A model generated the notes under the pieces. The model made no database searches, was not told the DNA's origin, and saw only the letters and a program-made list of their open reading frames with translations. A stretch of DNA of 64,000 nt from contig DAITAZ010000019.1 in assembly GCA_036824045.1 (NCBI GenBank), forward strand, positions 1-64,000. Direction: 5' to 3'. The stretch is from DAITAZ01 sp036824045 (GTDB lineage: Bacteria > Pseudomonadota > Gammaproteobacteria > Burkholderiales > Rhodocyclaceae). Below are positions 33,043 to 41,652 of the stretch, one piece after another (position 1 is the stretch's first letter; every line of letters starts with the position of its first letter). Both the position numbers and the translations under genes were made by a program.

Positions 33043-35340
33043 TCAGGCGTGTTGCTGGAGTGCGCAGCGGAAATGGGTGTGCACGGTCGGCCACGGCGTG
33101 TTGGCCGCGAGGTCGTTGCGTAGCGTTGCCAAGGGCGCGGCGAGCTGGGGTTTGAGTAGTTGCGCCCGTTGGTGTGCGTGGTTGGCCTCGTCGAGCCGCC
33201 CTTGCATGATCAGTGCGGCGCCCAGATAGGCTAGTGAGTCCGGACGCTGGGCGGTAGTGAGGGCCCTGCGCAGCAGGCGATCGGCGACTTCCGGCTGGCC
33301 TTTGTCCAAAGCCTGCAGGGCGAGTAACTCCAGGGCGAGGGGGTCGTGCAGGTTATGCAGCAGGGCCTGCTTGCACAGCGTTTCAGCAGCCGGGCTTCCC
33401 CCCAGGTAAGCCAGCATTGCGCGACGGGCCAGAGTGCTCGGGCGGACTTGGCCGGGGGCGGGGAGTGTGCCGGCGGGGGCGCCATCGCCCACGTCGGGAA
33501 CATCGATCCGGGCAATGTGTCGGCACTCGAGGAAGGCCGCCCAGATCAGATGCAGTGCTTCTTCCACATTCCGGACCGTACGCTCGTTCTGGAAGAGAGG
33601 GGCTACCAGGCGGTTGAGCTGTATCCGTACCTGTTGGGTCTCCAGCGCATTCCCTTCGCTGGCAAGGTGGACGGCGTGCTCTTCATAGTCGGCCAGAGAG
33701 GTGACGAGCAGGTGGTCCAATCCTGCGGCGGCCATCAAACTGGCCAGCCTGCCGGTCCGACCCGCCATGGCAAGCGCTACCGGTGGGATTTCCGCCAGGA
33801 GCGCGTCTGCACAACCGCCCTCATCGCCATCGGTTGCCAGGTAAACATCGGCCAACTGGAGCAGGGCTTGGCGCAGCGGGGGCAGGGTCGGCAGGGCTAA
33901 ACCCTCGGGAAGGAACACGATGCGGCTGGCGGCCTCGCCCGCGCAGACCCGCAAGTTGTGCTGCGCGGCGGGTGATACGCTGGGGAGCCACAACCAGCCT
34001 TCTGGTACGCGCTGGAGTACGCGCAGCCATGTGGCAAAGAGCTCGGGGGCAATACGCTCGGCCGTTAGCAAGCTGCCGAAAATGATGCCTTGGGTGGGTA
34101 GCCTGAGGATCTGGCGCAGAGCGTGCCCGCAGGAGGCACCGGCGTCATTGGCCGAAGCCGGGCCCTGATTGGGCTCGGCCACGAAGCGGCGGGTCCGCCG
34201 GGATGCTGTCTCCTGGCGGAGTCGGTCCTTGAGCATCGCGGTGTTGCCGGCTGGGTCCGCCATGCCGCGGGAGGCTTGCAGCCAGGTTTCGAGCTCGGAT
34301 GCTGGCGCGGCTTCGGAGTCGCCGTCCACGGCCCAGGCCGACACGGGCAAGTAAGCCAGCCGCTCGGTGTATGCGGCACTGTCTACAGCGGGGGTGGCGA
34401 TTACGTCGGTGAGCAGCCAGTCCACATGGGGAGCGCCACTGGTACCAGGGGGGCCTAGCCAGCGGACTTGTACGGGGGCTGGGCGGAGCGCGAGTATCGT
34501 CTCCGCATGGCTGCAACTGTCGCCGCACAGATCCACGAGGATGTCCGTCTCTGCATCGGCAATGGCCTGGGCGGCTTGCCAAGGCTTCAGGGCGTTCACG
34601 GCGACGATGTCGGCATTCGTGAATGTTCCAGTGGGTTTGCCGTCGCTAAGGTAGATCCGCGGGTGGACGCGCTCGGACTCGTGTTTGACGACAAGTGCTG
34701 TCAGGAGCGGCAGATGAGCGAAGTTCGTCAGATAGGCGATTCGCAACGGGCGTTGGCTGGTGAAGTCCCGGATGGCGCGCCGGGCACGGGGCGCCCGGGC
34801 AAGCCGCTGGTGCAGTGCTTCGTTCCAGCGCAACACGGTGGTCCGATACTCTGCCGGCCTGAGCCACAGATCCCGGGCAAGAGCGGGGGGAAAGAGAAAG
34901 CGGGGCGGAGGGGTCAGCGCCAGCTCGGCAAGGCGGGGGCGCCGATCTCTCCAGATGCATAGGCTGCGCTCGCATTGCCAAAGGGCGAGCAGAGTGTCCG
35001 GGTGTGTCGGGTCGAGGGCGTGGGCTTGGCTGACGTCGTCCAGCGCCCGGGTGACATCCCCTTGGCTCAGGCGTAGTAACCCCCGGTGAAGGCGGGCAGG
35101 GGCAAATGCCGGGTCAAGCCCCAGGGCCTCGTCGTACTGCTCGGCGGCGCCGGACAGGTCGCCGCAAGCCGCCAAGGCACGGCCCAGGAGGGTTCGCAGC
35201 GGAGCGCTTGCCCGCCCTTCGCCAAGACTGCGGGTAGCCAGTCGCCGGGCGCGTTCCGCCCGCCGGTGGACGATGAGGCGCTCGATCCGGCGAAGGAAAT
35301 CCTCCGTTGGAATACTGTGCTGTGCTTGAACCGTCGACAT
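33043..35340 (-). CDS. TPR protein with GT41 (SPINDLY/OGT-like) glycosyltransferase domain
   Basis: The 765-residue protein starts with TPR-like repeats (residues about 20-150), continues with a GT41-like catalytic half (IRIAYLTNFAHLPL-like block, DILVDLCGDSCSHAETI, VRWLGPPGTSGAPHVDWLLTD, then LLTAERIAPELFATWLRVL and a degenerate donor-site segment DGDEGGCADALLAEIPPVALA), and ends in more TPR-like repeats. The family transfers GlcNAc-type sugars to proteins. The usual NGGTT-type donor motif is altered, so activity is uncertain. Confidence 0.75.
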   Translation of the reverse strand: MSTVQAQHSIPTEDFLRRIERLIVHRRAERARRLATRSLGEGRASAPLRTLLGRALAACGDLSGAAEQYDEALGLDPAFAPARLHRGLLRLSQGDVTRALDDVSQAHALDPTHPDTLLALWQCERSLCIWRDRRPRLAELALTPPPRFLFPPALARDLWLRPAEYRTTVLRWNEALHQRLARAPRARRAIRDFTSQRPLRIAYLTNFAHLPLLTALVVKHESERVHPRIYLSDGKPTGTFTNADIVAVNALKPWQAAQAIADAETDILVDLCGDSCSHAETILALRPAPVQVRWLGPPGTSGAPHVDWLLTDVIATPAVDSAAYTERLAYLPVSAWAVDGDSEAAPASELETWLQASRGMADPAGNTAMLKDRLRQETASRRTRRFVAEPNQGPASANDAGASCGHALRQILRLPTQGIIFGSLLTAERIAPELFATWLRVLQRVPEGWLWLPSVSPAAQHNLRVCAGEAASRIVFLPEGLALPTLPPLRQALLQLADVYLATDGDEGGCADALLAEIPPVALAMAGRTGRLASLMAAAGLDHLLVTSLADYEEHAVHLASEGNALETQQVRIQLNRLVAPLFQNERTVRNVEEALHLIWAAFLECRHIARIDVPDVGDGAPAGTLPAPGQVRPSTLARRAMLAYLGGSPAAETLCKQALLHNLHDPLALELLALQALDKGQPEVADRLLRRALTTAQRPDSLAYLGAALIMQGRLDEANHAHQRAQLLKPQLAAPLATLRNDLAANTPWPTVHTHFRCALQQHA

Positions 35341-35478
35341 GAAAACTCCGGAGATGACCCTGCCGGAGCACGAAGCTCCGTAGCCTTCAAGCTATCAGAG
35401 CCCATGACGGGAGAAGGCGTGGATAAGGTGGAAGGATTGCCTTGTTACTTTTGCGACGGGGGCCGCCGGAACACGGGG

Positions 35479-36243
35479 TCAGCGCCACCCAATCTCCGCA
35501 GCGGTCTTGGGACCGATCATGGCGTAGGCGAGGCTGGGCGGGATGTCTGCCTCGGAGGGCGATCGGGGGATGCGCCCGCCCATGATCTCGGCCTTTTCCT
35601 GGGGGTAAAGCGGCGAGCGATCCGGCTCGGCGAAGCCGTCTGGCGGCACCGGAAGGGCGGTGGCGGGGTCGTACTTGTCCGTGGCGCCCAGGGTGTGGAG
35701 CATTTCGTGGGCGATGATGACATTGTTGGTTTCGGTCATGTCGCGCAGGGCAAAAGCGTTGACGAACGCCATCTGGCCTTTTTCGAGCCCAACGGAATTG
35801 TCCAGGCCGAACGACTGTTGGCCGTCGAAGTAACTGACGAAGAGCCGGATGTTCGGGCGGGGGCCCGCATAGTGGTCGTTCTGCCAGGCCCAATAGCGCG
35901 TTTCGAGGCTCCACATCATGATGCTCAGGATGTTGTCGGTGGCTGGGGCGGAGGGTGGCCTTTCCGGTAGCGCCGGCGCCACGCGGATGTCAACGGGCCT
36001 TATGCGCTCCATTCCATGGCGGACGCTTTCGCGCTCGATGAAGCTCTGGATCGATGCAAACGTTTGGTCGGTGATGCGGGAGATGTACTGCTCGGCGGTA
36101 CGGCTGCCATCACCGTTGATGGGGTAGACCACTACCTGCAGGGTGCTTTGCCAGTCCGTGGCGCGCGCCTTGGCTCGATAGGTGGAAACGGCAACGGTAG
36201 CCAGGATGAAAAGCAGGACAAAGATGCGCAGGGTTCGAAACAT
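35479..36243 (-). CDS. Membrane-anchored metzincin-like protein
   Basis: A 254-residue protein with one N-terminal hydrophobic segment (residues 6-20) and a zinc motif NVIIAHEMLHTLGATDKYD, that is HExLHxxGxxD, which resembles metzincins with Asp as third ligand. The start is 36243 because the fumarase terminator lies just upstream of it. No family name was recognised. Peptidase activity is inference from the motif. Confidence 0.65.
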   Translation of the reverse strand: MFRTLRIFVLLFILATVAVSTYRAKARATDWQSTLQVVVYPINGDGSRTAEQYISRITDQTFASIQSFIERESVRHGMERIRPVDIRVAPALPERPPSAPATDNILSIMMWSLETRYWAWQNDHYAGPRPNIRLFVSYFDGQQSFGLDNSVGLEKGQMAFVNAFALRDMTETNNVIIAHEMLHTLGATDKYDPATALPVPPDGFAEPDRSPLYPQEKAEIMGGRIPRSPSEADIPPSLAYAMIGPKTAAEIGWR

Positions 36244-36259
36244 AGGGCGGGCCGTAACG

Positions 36260-36287
36260 AAAAAAGGCGCGTGCCGCAGCACGCGCC
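36260..36287 (-). terminator. Terminator after the fumarase gene
   Basis: Perfect arms GGCGCGTGC/GCACGCGCC (36266-36274 with 36279-36287), loop of 4, followed on the minus strand by six T. It lies 30 bases beyond the fumarase stop. Confidence 0.9.
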
Positions 36288-36316
36288 CTTCTCTTAACGG
36301 ACAGCCGAGGGGGTAT

Positions 36317-37852
36317 TTAAGCGACGGTCACGGGAATCTTGCCGATCTTGGCTTGCCATTCCTTCGGGCCGGTTTCGTGGACGCTGGTGCCTGAAGAATC
36401 CACGGCCACGGTCACAGGCATGTCCTGCACGTCGAACTCGTAGATGGCTTCCATGCCCAGGTCGGCAAAGCCCACCACCTTGGCCGACTTGATGGCCTTG
36501 GCAACGAGGTAGGCCGCGCCGCCGACGGCCATCAGGTAGGCGGATTTGTTGTCCTTGATTGCAGCGATGGCAGTGGGGCCACGCTCGGACTTGCCCACCA
36601 TGGAGATGAGCCCGGTCTTCTCCAGCATCATGCGGGTGAACTTGTCCATGCGAGTGGCGGTGGTGGGGCCTGCGGGACCGACCACTTCATCACGAACCGG
36701 GTCCACCGGACCCACGTAGTAGATCACACGGTTGGTGAAATCCACGGGTAACTGCTCGCCCCTGCCCAGCATGTCGGAGATGCGCTTGTGGGCGGCATCG
36801 CGGCCAGTCAGCATCTTGCCGTTCAGGAGCAGCTTCTGACCGGGTTTCCATGCGGCCACTTCTTCCTTGGTCAGGGCGTCCAGATTGACCCGGGTGGCCG
36901 ACTTGAGGTCCGGCGTCCAGGTCACGGCGGGCCAGTCTTCCAGCTTCGGCGGCTCGATCTTGGCGGGGCCGGAGCCGTCCAGGTGGAAGTGGCAGTGGCG
37001 GGTGGCGGCGCAGTTGGGCACGAGGGCCACGGGCAGGTTGGCCGCGTGGCAGGGGTAGTCCAGCACCTTTACGTCGAGCACGGTGGTCAGGCCGCCCAGG
37101 CCCTGAGCACCGACGCCCAGCGCGTTGACCTTCTCATAGAGTTCCAGACGCAGTTCTTCGGCGCGGCTGAGGGTGGCGCCAGAAGCGGCCTTGGCCTTCA
37201 GTTCGTGGATGTCCACCGGCGCCATGATGGATTCCTTGGCGAGCAGCATGGCCTTTTCCGGCGTGCCGCCGATGCCGATGCCGATGATGCCCGGCGGACA
37301 CCAGCCGGCGCCCATTTCCGGAATCTTTTTCAGCACCCAGTCGACCAGGTCGTCGGACGGGTTCAGCATCGCAAACTTGGACTTGGCTTCCGAGCCGCCG
37401 CCCTTGGCCGCGCAGATCACCTCCACGTGGTGACCCTCGACGATCTCGAAATGCACCACGGCCGGGGTGTTGTCCTTGGTGTTCTTGCGAGTGCCGGCCG
37501 GATCGGCCAGCACCGAGGCGCGCAGCGGGTTGTCCGGATTGGCGTAGGCGCGGCGGACACCTTCGTCGATCATCTTCTGGATGCTCATCGTGGCATCCGG
37601 CCAGGTGACCTGCATGCCCACCTTGATGAAGACCATGCCGATGCCAGTATCTTGGCAGATCGGGCGGTGGCCTTCTGCGGCCATGCGCGAATTGGTCAGG
37701 ATCTGGGCAATGGCGTCCTTGGCAGCAGGGCTTTCCTCGCGCTCGTAGGCTTCACCCAAGGCCTTGATGTAATCCAGCGGGTGGTAGTAGCTGATGTACT
37801 GGAAGGCATCGGCGATGGACTGGATCAGGTCTTCCTGGCGAATGGCGGTCAT
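36317..37852 (-). CDS. fumA: Class I fumarate hydratase
   Basis: The 511-residue protein is a 4Fe-4S fumarase with the three expected Cys regions (GHRPICQDTGIGM near residue 66, GAGWCPPGIIGIGIGG, and VPNCAATRHCHFHLDG) and GPTTATRMDKFTRMML. It interconverts fumarate and malate in the TCA cycle. It is likely co-transcribed after the UPF0114 gene, 66 bases upstream. Confidence 0.95.
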   Translation of the reverse strand: MTAIRQEDLIQSIADAFQYISYYHPLDYIKALGEAYEREESPAAKDAIAQILTNSRMAAEGHRPICQDTGIGMVFIKVGMQVTWPDATMSIQKMIDEGVRRAYANPDNPLRASVLADPAGTRKNTKDNTPAVVHFEIVEGHHVEVICAAKGGGSEAKSKFAMLNPSDDLVDWVLKKIPEMGAGWCPPGIIGIGIGGTPEKAMLLAKESIMAPVDIHELKAKAASGATLSRAEELRLELYEKVNALGVGAQGLGGLTTVLDVKVLDYPCHAANLPVALVPNCAATRHCHFHLDGSGPAKIEPPKLEDWPAVTWTPDLKSATRVNLDALTKEEVAAWKPGQKLLLNGKMLTGRDAAHKRISDMLGRGEQLPVDFTNRVIYYVGPVDPVRDEVVGPAGPTTATRMDKFTRMMLEKTGLISMVGKSERGPTAIAAIKDNKSAYLMAVGGAAYLVAKAIKSAKVVGFADLGMEAIYEFDVQDMPVTVAVDSSGTSVHETGPKEWQAKIGKIPVTVA

Positions 37853-37918
37853 GACTGGGTTCCCTCTCTTTGGCTTTGTCTTGATATGTCTGGTTACAGG
37901 TGATGTGTGGTTGCCCGA

Positions 37919-38476
37919 TCAGTGTTTCTTACCCAGCAGCAGGGTCTGGTTCATGATCTTGTCCGTCCAGGCCATGGCCAGCGCTGAGACCAGAAACACG
38001 ATGTGAATGATCACCTGCCACTTGATGGTCTGTTCCGGCATGTTGCCCGCGTTGATGAAGGTCTTGAGCAGGTGGATGGACGATATCCCGATGATGGCCG
38101 TGGAGAGTTTGATCTTGAGAACGCCGGCATTGACGTGGGAGAGCCACTCAGGTTGGTCCGGGTGGCCTTCGAGATCCAGGCGGGAGACGAAAGTCTCGTA
38201 ACCGCCAATAATGACCATGATCAGCAGGTTGGCGATCATCACCACGTCGATCAGCCCGAGCACGATCAACATGGTTTCCGCTTCCGACAATTCGCCGATA
38301 CGGCCGACGAGATGCGCAAGTTCGTGCATGAACTGATACACGTAAGCGCATTGGGCGACGATGAGGCCGATGTAGAGCGGTGCCTGAAGCCACCGGCTCC
38401 AGAAAATGAACTGCTCCATCGCGCGAAGGGATCGGGGCTGGCTACCGTGGGCGGGGGGCTTAGGCGTATCGGACAT
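37919..38476 (-). CDS. UPF0114/TIGR00645-type membrane protein
   Basis: The 185-residue protein has four hydrophobic segments (APLYIGLIVAQCAYVYQF, MLIVLGLIDVVMIANLLIMVII, KLSTAIIGISSIHLLKTF, IIHIVFLVSALAMAW) and SRLDLEGHPDQPEWLSHVNA, matching the YqhA/UPF0114 family. Function unknown, inner-membrane. Confidence 0.88.
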   Translation of the reverse strand: MSDTPKPPAHGSQPRSLRAMEQFIFWSRWLQAPLYIGLIVAQCAYVYQFMHELAHLVGRIGELSEAETMLIVLGLIDVVMIANLLIMVIIGGYETFVSRLDLEGHPDQPEWLSHVNAGVLKIKLSTAIIGISSIHLLKTFINAGNMPEQTIKWQVIIHIVFLVSALAMAWTDKIMNQTLLLGKKH

Positions 38477-38927
38477 GGATGAAGGTGCAGTGCAAAAAAA
38501 CCGGCAGCGATTCTAACATCGTTGCCTGTTCCGGTTCCCGATGGCGGCGCCGGAGACCAGAGAAGAACGCTCTCTGCGTGGAGCCTTCCGGGTAAGTCCG
38601 GTGAAGAGGGTTATGTCCGCATGATGCATTGCAATGTGTGACGCCCCCGGGTGATGTGGGAATCTGCAACTTATTGTTTTTTGTAGACGTTGGATGTGTC
38701 CAGAAAATATTACCAATGGGAGTTTTTGGTGTTGTCGGGTATGAAATTGTGCGTTGCACCAATGACTTGCTGTAAGTGGGCTGTAAGATAAGTCGCGTCT
38801 AATGCTCGGAATCCCCTAGAATCGCACCGCCACTAAGAAGAATCAGACCCGACAGGGAGTGGCTGTCAATACACCGGAGCGCACGCTCTGGAACAATCTT
38901 GATCTTGAGCAAGAGGAGAGGTAAGCA
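38477..38927. other. acsA upstream region with a direct repeat
   Basis: No gene is supported. A direct repeat CTGTAAG occurs at 38770-38776 and 38781-38787, 11 bases apart, one helical turn. It lies about 145 bases before acsA and could be an activator site for the acetate-responsive regulator. The 38520-38760 part is AT-rich for the region. A TAGAAT at 38817-38822 may be a -10 box. Confidence 0.35.
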
Positions 38928-40907
38928 ATGTCGAGCAACGAATCCGCCCAGACCGTCCGCGTTTATCAGCCGTCCGAGGAGGCCGTCAAGAACGCCGCTG
39001 TGTCAGGCATGGATGCTTACAAGGCGCTGTGCGCAGAGGCAGAACGGGATTACGAAGGGTACTGGGGGCGTCTGGCCCGGGAAAACGTGTCCTGGAACGT
39101 GCCTTTCACCAAAGTGCTCAACGAAGAGAATGCCCCCTTCTTCAAGTGGTTTGAAGACGGCAAGCTCAACGTTTCCTACAACTGTCTGGACCGCAACGTT
39201 GAAGCCGGTCTGGGTGACAAGGTTGCGATCATCTTCGAAGCCGATGGCGGAGAAGTCACCAACGTCACTTACAGCGACCTGCTGGCCCGTGTCTGCAAGA
39301 TGGCCAATGCGCTGAAGGCGCAGGGCGTCAAGAAGGGCGATCGGGTTGTGATCTACCTGCCGATGTCCATCGAAGGGATCGTGGCCATGCAGGCCTGCGC
39401 CCGTATCGGTGCGACGCACTCGGTGGTGTTTGGCGGCTTCTCGGCCCAGTCCCTGCGTGACCGTATCGAGGATGCAAAGGCTTCCTTGGTCATCACCTCG
39501 GACGAGCAGTGCCGTGGCGGCAAAAACATTCCGCTCAAGCCCATCCTGGACGAGGCGTTTTCCATGGGTGGTTGCGAGTCCGTATCCAGCGTGATCGTAT
39601 TCCGCCGCACCGGTGGCAAGTGCAACATGGTGGAAGGGCGCGATGTCTGGCTGCACGACCTGCTGGCCGGGCAGCCGGAGCAGTGCGATCCGGAGTGGGT
39701 TGATGCCGAGCATCCGTTGTTCCTGCTCTACACCTCCGGTTCCACCGGTAAGCCCAAGGGTGTGCAGCACTCCAGCGGTGGCTATCTGCTCCACGCGATC
39801 ATGACGATGAAGTGGACGTTCGACATCAAGCCTGAGGACGTCTTCTGGTGTACCGCCGACATCGGCTGGGTTACTGGCCACACTTACATCACCTACGGTC
39901 CTTTGGCTTGCGGCGGCACCGAGATCGTGTTCGAAGGTGTGCCCACCTATCCGGACGCCGGCCGTTTCTGGAAGATGATCCAGGATCACAAGGTCACCAT
40001 CTTCTACACGGCGCCGACCGCTATCCGTTCGCTGATCAAGGCGGCCGAAGCCAATCCGGCGGTGCATCCGACCAAGTACAACCTTACGTCGCTGCGCATC
40101 ATGGGTTCTGTGGGCGAGCCCATCAACCCGGCTGCCTGGGAGTGGTACTACAACAATGTTGGCGGTGGCCGTTGCCCGATCGTGGATACTTTCTGGCAGA
40201 CCGAGACCGGTGGCCACATGATCACCCCGCTGCCCGGTGTGACGCCGCTGGTGCCAGGTTCCTGCACGCTGCCCTTCCCGGGTATCCAGGCTGCCGTTGT
40301 GGACGAGACTGGTACTGAAGTGCCGTGGGGCCAGGGCGGCATCCTGGTGGTCAAGCGCCCGTGGCCTTCCATGATCCGTACCATCTGGGGCGATCCCGAC
40401 CGGTTCAAGAAGTCCTACTATCCGGCCGACTTCCAGGGCAAGTTGTACCTTGCCGGCGACGGCGCCATCCGTGACAAGGACAACGGTTACTTCACCATTA
40501 CCGGCCGTATCGACGACGTGCTGAACGTGTCCGGTCACCGCATGGGTACGATGGAAATTGAGTCTGCCCTGGTGGCCAATCCGCTGGTGGCCGAGGCCGC
40601 CGTGGTGGGCCGTCCGGATGATCTGACCGGTGAAGCGATCGTGGCCTTCGTGGTGCTGAAGGGCGCTCGTCCGACGGGCGAGGATGCCAAGAAGATTGCC
40701 AACGACCTGCGCAACTGGGTTGGCAAGGAGATCGGGCCGATCGCCAAGCCGAAGGACATCCGCTTCGGCGACAACCTGCCCAAGACCCGGTCCGGCAAGA
40801 TCATGCGTCGTCTGCTGCGCGTGATTGCCAAGGGCGAGGATGTGACGCAGGACACTTCCACCCTGGAAAATCCGGCCATCCTGGAGCAGCTCAGCAAGAA
40901 CGCCTGA
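38928..40907 (+). CDS. acsA: Acetyl-CoA synthetase
   Basis: The 659-residue enzyme has YTSGSTGKPKGVQHSSGGY, DIGWVTGHTYITYGPL, DTFWQTETGGHMITPLPG and the C-terminal KTRSGKIMRRLLRVIAKGE with the Lys that is acetylated in Acs proteins. It activates acetate for growth. It is followed downstream, on the same strand, by the sensor kinase and symporter block, which suggests control by acetate signalling. Confidence 0.97.
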   Translation: MSSNESAQTVRVYQPSEEAVKNAAVSGMDAYKALCAEAERDYEGYWGRLARENVSWNVPFTKVLNEENAPFFKWFEDGKLNVSYNCLDRNVEAGLGDKVAIIFEADGGEVTNVTYSDLLARVCKMANALKAQGVKKGDRVVIYLPMSIEGIVAMQACARIGATHSVVFGGFSAQSLRDRIEDAKASLVITSDEQCRGGKNIPLKPILDEAFSMGGCESVSSVIVFRRTGGKCNMVEGRDVWLHDLLAGQPEQCDPEWVDAEHPLFLLYTSGSTGKPKGVQHSSGGYLLHAIMTMKWTFDIKPEDVFWCTADIGWVTGHTYITYGPLACGGTEIVFEGVPTYPDAGRFWKMIQDHKVTIFYTAPTAIRSLIKAAEANPAVHPTKYNLTSLRIMGSVGEPINPAAWEWYYNNVGGGRCPIVDTFWQTETGGHMITPLPGVTPLVPGSCTLPFPGIQAAVVDETGTEVPWGQGGILVVKRPWPSMIRTIWGDPDRFKKSYYPADFQGKLYLAGDGAIRDKDNGYFTITGRIDDVLNVSGHRMGTMEIESALVANPLVAEAAVVGRPDDLTGEAIVAFVVLKGARPTGEDAKKIANDLRNWVGKEIGPIAKPKDIRFGDNLPKTRSGKIMRRLLRVIAKGEDVTQDTSTLENPAILEQLSKNA

Positions 40908-40918
40908 GATGGTTGTGC

Positions 40919-40946
40919 GCTCCCGTCGGCTTTGGCAGGCGGGAGC
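40919..40946 (+). terminator. Hairpin after acsA
   Basis: Stem GCTCCCG/CGGGAGC (40919-40925 with 40940-40946), 14-base loop, no T-tract. It lies 12 bases beyond the acsA stop and may be a 3' structure; a better terminator follows at 41063. Confidence 0.4.
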
Positions 40947-41062
40947 GGCGCCCCTCGGTTAGTCAAGGTGAAGGGTGCACGGCGTGATCGTTCCCGGTTA
41001 GAGGCGCGGCGGGCCAAAGATAATGGAGGCACCGGTCGCCCGGTGTTGGAGGGAGGAGGGAG

Positions 41063-41090
41063 AAAGGGTGCCGCAAGGCACCTTTTTTCC
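41063..41090 (+). terminator. Rho-independent terminator downstream of acsA
   Basis: Stem GGTGCC/GGCACC (41067-41072 with 41077-41082) with GCAA tetraloop, extended by G-T and A-T pairs, then six T. It separates acsA from the sensor block. Apart from this and the earlier hairpin, nothing else is recognised in the 40908-41249 gap. Confidence 0.85.
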
Positions 41091-41249
41091 TTTTGCGGCC
41101 CGGTGTTTTTAGGAGTCATTGCTTGTTCCGCGCCGTCGGTCGCCACCGCAGCGGTCGGGCGCTATCGGTCTTCCCGCGATGCAGCGAAGGCGATGAGAGG
41201 TGTCTGGCTGAAGCCAGCTTGACGGAAACTGAACAAGGGAGCGTGTCCG

Positions 41250-41450
41250 GTGAGCAGAATGAACCGCATGGTCCAGCGCCTGGTGGGGGTGTTTCTTCTG
41301 GGTTTGGTGTTGTTCAACTACCCGGTGCTGCAGGTGTTCAACCACGTCCGATTGGTGGGGGGCGTGCCGGTGCTCTGGTTGTTCCTGTTTCTGGCCTGGG
41401 GGGGGCTCATCTGTCTGATGGCCTTGATCCTGGAGCGGCGGGAGGACTGA
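41250..41450 (+). CDS. Small two-helix membrane protein upstream of the sensor kinase
   Basis: The 66-residue protein from GTG at 41250 (AAGGGAG ribosome-binding site at 41236-41242) has two hydrophobic segments (residues about 11-27 and 41-61) joined by a short loop and ends in charged residues. Similar small proteins often precede sodium:solute symporters, so a subunit role for the adjacent symporter-kinase is plausible. Family not recognised. Confidence 0.7.
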   Translation: MSRMNRMVQRLVGVFLLGLVLFNYPVLQVFNHVRLVGGVPVLWLFLFLAWGGLICLMALILERRED

Positions 41451-41652
41451 AGAGGCGCCGATCGGGTGTTTGGTGAAGGTCTTCGCAGGCTCTTGAGGCG
41501 GGCCCGCTAAGGCAAATCAACCGGGGATGGCAACCGTCGGGTTGAAATGGTAACTGGGCGGATACTTACAAGAATCTGAGGGAGATAGCGGGTGAGACAG
41601 GGCGTATTCGGCGTGCGCAGCAGACTGCCTGGCGGGTGGTGAGGCGCGGCGT

